Assembly (NCBI GenBank): GCA_037833965.1
Contig: AP031356.1
Location: forward strand, 23,086,501-23,150,500
Direction: 5' to 3'
DNA from: Marchantia polymorpha subsp. ruderalis
Taxonomy: Eukaryota; Streptophyta; Marchantiopsida; Marchantiales; Marchantiaceae
Length of the DNA: 64,000 nucleotides
Made by a program: the position numbers and the translations under genes. Of the stretch, positions 59,557 through 64,000 are shown piece after piece. Numbering within the stretch: the first letter of the stretch is position 1; every line of letters begins with the position of its first letter. The notes under the pieces were generated by a model. The model searched no databases, had not been told where the DNA came from, and saw nothing but the letters and a program-made list of their open reading frames with translations.

Positions 59557-60900
59557 ATGGGTAAGGAGAAGTTTCACATCAACATCGTGGTCATCGGGCA
59601 TGTGGACTCAGGAAAATCGACCACCACGGGTCATTTGATTTACAAGCTGGGAGGTATCGACAAGCGAGTGATCGAGCGTTTCGAGAAGGAGGCAGCTGAG
59701 ATGAACAAGAGGTCGTTCAAGTACGCGTGGGTGCTCGACAAGCTCAAGGCTGAGCGCGAGCGGGGTATCACTATCGACATCGCCCTGTGGAAGTTCGAGA
59801 CCACCAAGTACTACTGCACCGTCATCGATGCCCCGGGACACAGAGATTTCATCAAGAACATGATCACAGGAACGTCGCAAGCCGACTGCGCCGTTCTCAT
59901 CATCGACTCGACCACCGGTGGATTCGAGGCCGGAATCTCCAAGGACGGGCAGACTCGCGAGCACGCGCTGCTGGCTTTCACCTTAGGGGTGAAGCAGATG
60001 ATTTGCTGCTGTAACAAGATGGACGCCACCACTCCCAAGTACTCGAAGGGCAGATACGAGGAGATCAAAAAGGAGGTGGCGAATTACCTGAAGAAGGTGG
60101 GATACAATGCCGATAAGATCCCCTTCGTGCCAATTTCTGGATTCGAGGGTGACAACATGATCGAGAGATCCGCGAACCTGGAATGGTACAAGGGCCCGAC
60201 TCTTCTCGAGGCTCTGGACGCGGTGACGGAGCCCAAGAGGCCGTCCGACAAGCCATTGCGGTTGCCTCTCCAGGATGTGTACAAAATCGGAGGCATTGGA
60301 ACTGTGCCCGTGGGTCGCGTCGAGACTGGGGTGATCAAGCCTGGTATGCTGGTGTGCTTCGCCCCGACGGGACTGACCACGGAGGTCAAGTCGGTGGAAA
60401 TGCACCACGAGGCTCTGTTAGAGGCCTTGCCCGGGGACAACGTCGGATTCAACGTGAAGAATGTGGCAGTGAAGGATCTGAAGCGAGGTTTCGTCGCTTC
60501 GGACTCCAAGAATGATCCTGCGAAGGAGGCTGCCAATTTCACGTCCCAGGTCATCATCATGAACCATCCTGGACAGATTGGAAACGGATACGCCCCAGTT
60601 CTCGACTGCCACACTTCCCACATTGCTGTGAAGTTCGCTGAAATTATGACCAAGGTGGACCGTCGCTCTGGGAAGGAGCTCGAGAAAGAGCCCAAGTTTC
60701 TGAAGAATGGAGACGCAGGATTTGTCAAAATGATTCCCACCAAGCCCATGACGGTGGAGACATTTGCGGAATACCCACCGCTTGGTCGATTCGCCGTCCG
60801 TGACATGAGGCAGACTGTCGCAGTCGGAGTTATCAAGGCGGTTGAGAAGAAGGAACCTTCAGGCGCCAAGGTCACGAAAGCAGCTGCCAAGAAGAAGTGA
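59557..60900 (+). CDS. EF1A: translation elongation factor eEF1A (canonical)
   Basis: A 447-residue protein of normal plant length with no intron in the coding part. It has GHVDSGKS (14-21), [12 protein letters not shown] (70-81), DAPGHRDF (91-98), NKMD (153-156), SGFEGDN, and the full C-terminus ending in a lysine-rich tail ([10 protein letters not shown]). It delivers aminoacyl-tRNA to the ribosomal A site in the cytosol and also binds actin in plants. The leader is pyrimidine-rich, as in highly translated mRNAs, and the start (GCAAG then ATGG) is in good context. Its GC-rich codon choice fits high expression. It lies 5.6 kb downstream of the diverged copy, in the same direction, so the pair is probably an old tandem duplication. 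Confidence 0.97.
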   Translation: MGKEKFHINIVVIGHVDSGKSTTTGHLIYKLGGIDKRVIERFEKEAAEMNKRSFKYAWVLDKLKAERERGITIDIALWKFETTKYYCTVIDAPGHRDFIKNMITGTSQADCAVLIIDSTTGGFEAGISKDGQTREHALLAFTLGVKQMICCCNKMDATTPKYSKGRYEEIKKEVANYLKKVGYNADKIPFVPISGFEGDNMIERSANLEWYKGPTLLEALDAVTEPKRPSDKPLRLPLQDVYKIGGIGTVPVGRVETGVIKPGMLVCFAPTGLTTEVKSVEMHHEALLEALPGDNVGFNVKNVAVKDLKRGFVASDSKNDPAKEAANFTSQVIIMNHPGQIGNGYAPVLDCHTSHIAVKFAEIMTKVDRRSGKELEKEPKFLKNGDAGFVKMIPTKPMTVETFAEYPPLGRFAVRDMRQTVAVGVIKAVEKKEPSGAKVTKAAAKKK

Positions 60901-61203
60901 GCAGCAGCACTTCGACAGTTTTGACATCAGGACATCGGAACATCCGAATTCGAGGTCGATTCGGAAATGCTTTCAATACCCGCCATCCCCAACTCAGGCT
61001 TATAGTCCACGAGATTCCAGCAGATCTGAATTTGCCAGATAGATGAGATTGTCACTTGTAAAATACGGTAGCCAGTGATTTAGAGTCTTCATATGCCACT
61101 TCATTCGACATAAATTCACAGTCATGATCAGTAGCCCTTGCAATCCACCAGTTGCAGTTCACAGACCAGATAAGAGAGACAGGAACCCGAAGAGCGAACA
61201 CGC

Positions 61204-61220
61204 TGAGGTGCATAACCTCA
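61204..61220 (+). other. small perfect hairpin in 3' region of eEF1A
   Basis: TGAGGT, loop GCATA, ACCTCA, about 300 bp after the stop. It resembles the hairpin after the other copy. Another short inverted repeat (AGGAG, GTGCAG, CTCCT) lies near 61,345. Confidence 0.45.
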
Positions 61221-61378
61221 GAGAAGCAGACAGTCTCTCAAAGACGAGCCATACAGGAAGGGGCCGGGAATGATTGCAGTGTAAAAGCAATGTATCTCAG
61301 CCAGATTAGGCGATCAATCTGGGGCAAAGCAAGACGCTACTGTAGGAGGTGCAGCTCCTCGCATGGTTGAGTAGAGGC

Positions 61379-61384
61379 AATAAA
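61379..61384 (+). promoter_or_regulatory. poly(A) signal of eEF1A
   Basis: AATAAA, 479 bp after the stop codon of the canonical eEF1A gene. It is the first good signal downstream. Confidence 0.5.
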
Positions 61385-64000
61385 GGTTTTAGTATGAAGC
61401 TTTGAGACTAGAGGATTTGTATTAGCGTCTTGATATGAAGCTACAATATTCACGTTCATTTTTTCCGTTATTTTCTGTCCTCTAAGATGTGTTTAATATC
61501 CGAATTCGGATTATCGTTGACCTTCCACCAATTGATTTGCCAGTTTGCACCGCTCCATAACTCAATCGTGGATTGTTGCTACTTCATGAACAATTAAGTG
61601 CAATCAACTCAGCGAGAATGACCTGAAAGATTAGATAACCAGATGCGACAGTTACAGTGGCTGTCTGCTTATTCTTCGATGGAACATTTGTTCTATTCAT
61701 TTGACAGTGACAGTGATGAAAGAAACTTTCCAGCGTATCTGTACTGTTAAACTTTCACGGCATCTATAGCCAACAGATTCTCAGTGCGTACGAAATTGGT
61801 TCAGACCACTGCCCTAGTTTGAGCTTCTTTTGAGCCCGCACGTCATCTATTTCGATTCCATGATATACAGTTGGAGAAGTGTCGGTACGAAGTGGCCTAA
61901 CCGCCGAAATGATTCTGGGGATTGGATCTTGGGGGTCCACTACCCCGACTCCCTGGACCAGACTCTTCGGCGTGTGTTTTCGTGGCCGTGGGAATTGCAT
62001 CATGTCGTAGCTTGCACCATTTCAATAGTATCTGTGTGGAATGCAACATAAACCATCGTCAGAGACAGGATCCTTGAGAAGCGGGGTCGAGAATATTATA
62101 TAGATTTATCCAGTTGAATACAGATTGTAGTCTCAAACGCAGCTAGTCAAGATGACAGAACTTTTCCTAATCCCATACTGACATTGAGAGGAACGATTGC
62201 TTATAACAGCCTAGGCTCCAACGAGCCGTCAGGTTAGATAGTGGTGCCTGTAACGACGTCGGATACATGTGTGTCACTAGATCACATTCTGAAGTTTGCC
62301 GAGATGAAAAAGCTCCCGAACATTCTAAAGCAAGGAAAGGAAAAGCAGACATATTCACTGGCCTGTAGCTGTAGCTTAGACTTGCCTACCGCTGTTGACC
62401 CTTGGAAATCACAACACCTGAATAAATATTAGCTTAAAATGATAATGAACAAGAAAAATCATAGCATGGAAGGCTTGCAGAAGGCTTGACATTTTATGTT
62501 TCACTTCTTCATTAGTCAATCATGCCTCTGACAGAGTTCGCCTCAGGTTCTATGCCTTCAAATGCTCTCGGCTTCAGACTTTTGGTTCCTCCCCAAAAAT
62601 TCGTTCTTGCATGAGCATGTATGTTCACGGCATCTGCTTATGCAAAACGAACATTTACTTCCGACAAATTTTCTTCCATTTTTGGTTCGAAGGAATGACA
62701 ACACGATCTAATCACCTAAACGAGTGACTATGTTTCAAAATAAGTTTGTACTGTTCCAAGGGCCGTGGGATATTCAGTCAACTTTAATTGGAAGAAAAAT
62801 AACCGAGAAGGATTCATCCCGATATCAACAATGCTCTAGTCTTAGTACAGGCATTCCGATAATGGCGTGAACTCTTAATATTTAATAATCATATTATGAG
62901 AAGTCGAATAAGGGCTTTGCATTTCGTGTTTATTACACGTACGAATAATTGAACAAAACACAACATGCGAAAATCTGTAGCGGAGCACTCTCGTGGGAAG
63001 ATAAATCAATCATATCAAAACATTCGTCTGGAGCAGGGTAGGTTTCAACTAGAGTCTATGAAACTCTATGAGACTAATAATGTTGAGAGGGAATTCATTA
63101 CTGATTCGTGGTATCGACCAAAACCATGTGCTACGCGATTTCTGCTTAGTGAGTAGACATGGACTGGGATTTTTAATATAGGAGATGTCGAAGAAGAGGT
63201 CAATTCATAATAGTGTCATGCTAGTAATGTGAACGAGATCTATAAATGCATGTGTCACGCGGTTTCCAAAATACGCTCTTCGCTTACAGCGAAGAGCGTA
63301 ATGAAACGATTTGTTCAATACTGAGTCGAATATTTTCCGAATCGGATGCCGATCGCCAACTAAGCGGAAATCGTGATGGGTTGTAACCTTTTTGAGGAGC
63401 AGGATGGCACATGCTTAAAGATGGTGACAGCGCCAGAGCAGTTCATGAACATATCATGTGGTGGCCCTCGCGTTTCAACGAAGAAAACTCTGTAGTTTTG
63501 AGATTCACGTGGAGAAGGATGCTTTGCAATCAACAATATCTCTACAGTGGAAACCGTCACTCGGAATCGTTTCCTTGTCCTCAGAGACAAAGTTTTCAAG
63601 GAATTTCTGTACGTAGAACTACAATTAACATTCAGAATATGAGCCTGACTGTGAATTGAAAAATGCAGGTACTAGTGAAGTTTCCTACGCTGATGGGATA
63701 CCGGGGAAGTTGAAAGATCATTCAAAGTCCGACGAGTATTATCGGCTTAATCAGCTTAAGATACCAAATCAAATTTCATCAAGTCAATTTTCTTACGACA
63801 AACTAAACTTGCAAAATCCATAGAGGAGGATTTGATTGACGATCCGTAAAATCCTTCCTTTCATCGATCCCTCTGTTTTCATCGGTTGGAGACATAGTCT
63901 TCACGATGAGGAAAAGATTTAAACATTCACACCATTCATGCACAGTGAGCAACTTACAAGTCTAACAGGCTTCACACTTGTAACTTGTACATCATTTCCG
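61385..64000. other. no recognised gene to window end
   Basis: Short frames only. At 63,360-63,659 both strands are open for about 80 codons, and the minus reading (FFVETRGPPHDMFMNCSGAV) looks mildly protein-like but matches nothing I recognise. The palindrome at 63,272-63,300 lies just before it. Confidence 0.4.
63272..63300. repeat. perfect palindrome, 13-bp arms
   Basis: TACGCTCTTCGCT, loop TAC, then the exact inverse. GC-richer than its surroundings. Confidence 0.85.

Noticed and set aside
60084..60890. A 268-codon minus frame opposite the canonical eEF1A, and similar frames opposite the other copy
   Set aside because: They are shadows of the strongly biased eEF1A codon use. They have no domain of their own.
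1..64000. CRISPR array, rRNA operon, organelle DNA or intact LTR retrotransposon
   Set aside because: No regular spaced repeats, no rRNA-like sequence, no plastid or mitochondrial gene set, and no paired LTRs or reverse transcriptase motifs were seen.

Overview
This is nuclear DNA of a land plant. The evidence is an LHCII (Lhcb) chlorophyll-binding pseudogene, a plant-type CDC26-TTM3 locus, a plant FBL14-type F-box protein, a two-exon protein with a plastid and thylakoid targeting signal, and two plant eEF1A genes. Coding exons are moderately GC-rich and mostly free of introns. They sit in long AT-rich spacers with few genes. A bryophyte is my best guess, but that rests on the protein set and gene structure only and is inference.

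Layout. From 1 to about 22 kb I recognise no intact known gene. There are coding-like relics near 4.3-4.8 kb and 17.9-18.4 kb, a very AT-rich block at 9.4-12 kb with a tandem repeat, and a family of small inverted-repeat elements at 12.0-14.6 kb. An orphan coiled-coil reading frame lies at 22.0-22.6 kb. An intronless FBL14-like F-box/LRR gene lies at 23.8-25.3 kb, a broken Lhcb copy at 26.3-26.8 kb, and an AT-rich desert runs to 30 kb. An intronless TRF4/5-type nucleotidyltransferase is at 32.5-34.3 kb (minus). The 34.3-40.6 kb stretch holds perfect palindromes, a TA-flanked inverted-repeat element and tandem duplications.

The most interesting part is 40.65-43.61 kb. TTM3 (tripolyphosphatase) and CDC26 (APC/C subunit) lie in one minus-strand dicistron. 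It is head-to-head, across only 234 bp, with APC6/CDC16, the TPR subunit of the anaphase-promoting complex that CDC26 binds. One short GC-rich promoter could therefore drive both halves of a protein pair, with the metabolic enzyme carried along downstream. Between the CDC26 and TTM3 start codons there is only one other AUG, which opens a 5-codon frame, and TTM3 has a strong start context. That fits leaky scanning or reinitiation.

From 45.6 to 46.8 kb there is a two-exon gene for a probable thylakoid-lumen protein of unknown function. At 52.7-54.0 and 59.6-60.9 kb there are two same-strand eEF1A genes. The second is canonical (447 aa, basic). The first is a 437-aa paralog that keeps the GTPase motifs but has lost about half of its lysines and the lysine-rich tail, so it should be acidic.

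Across the window there are at least nine near-perfect short palindromes with arms of 12-19 bp. That is far more than chance predicts, and two of the sites are adjacent pairs. No rRNA, tRNA, CRISPR array or intact autonomous transposon was recognised.
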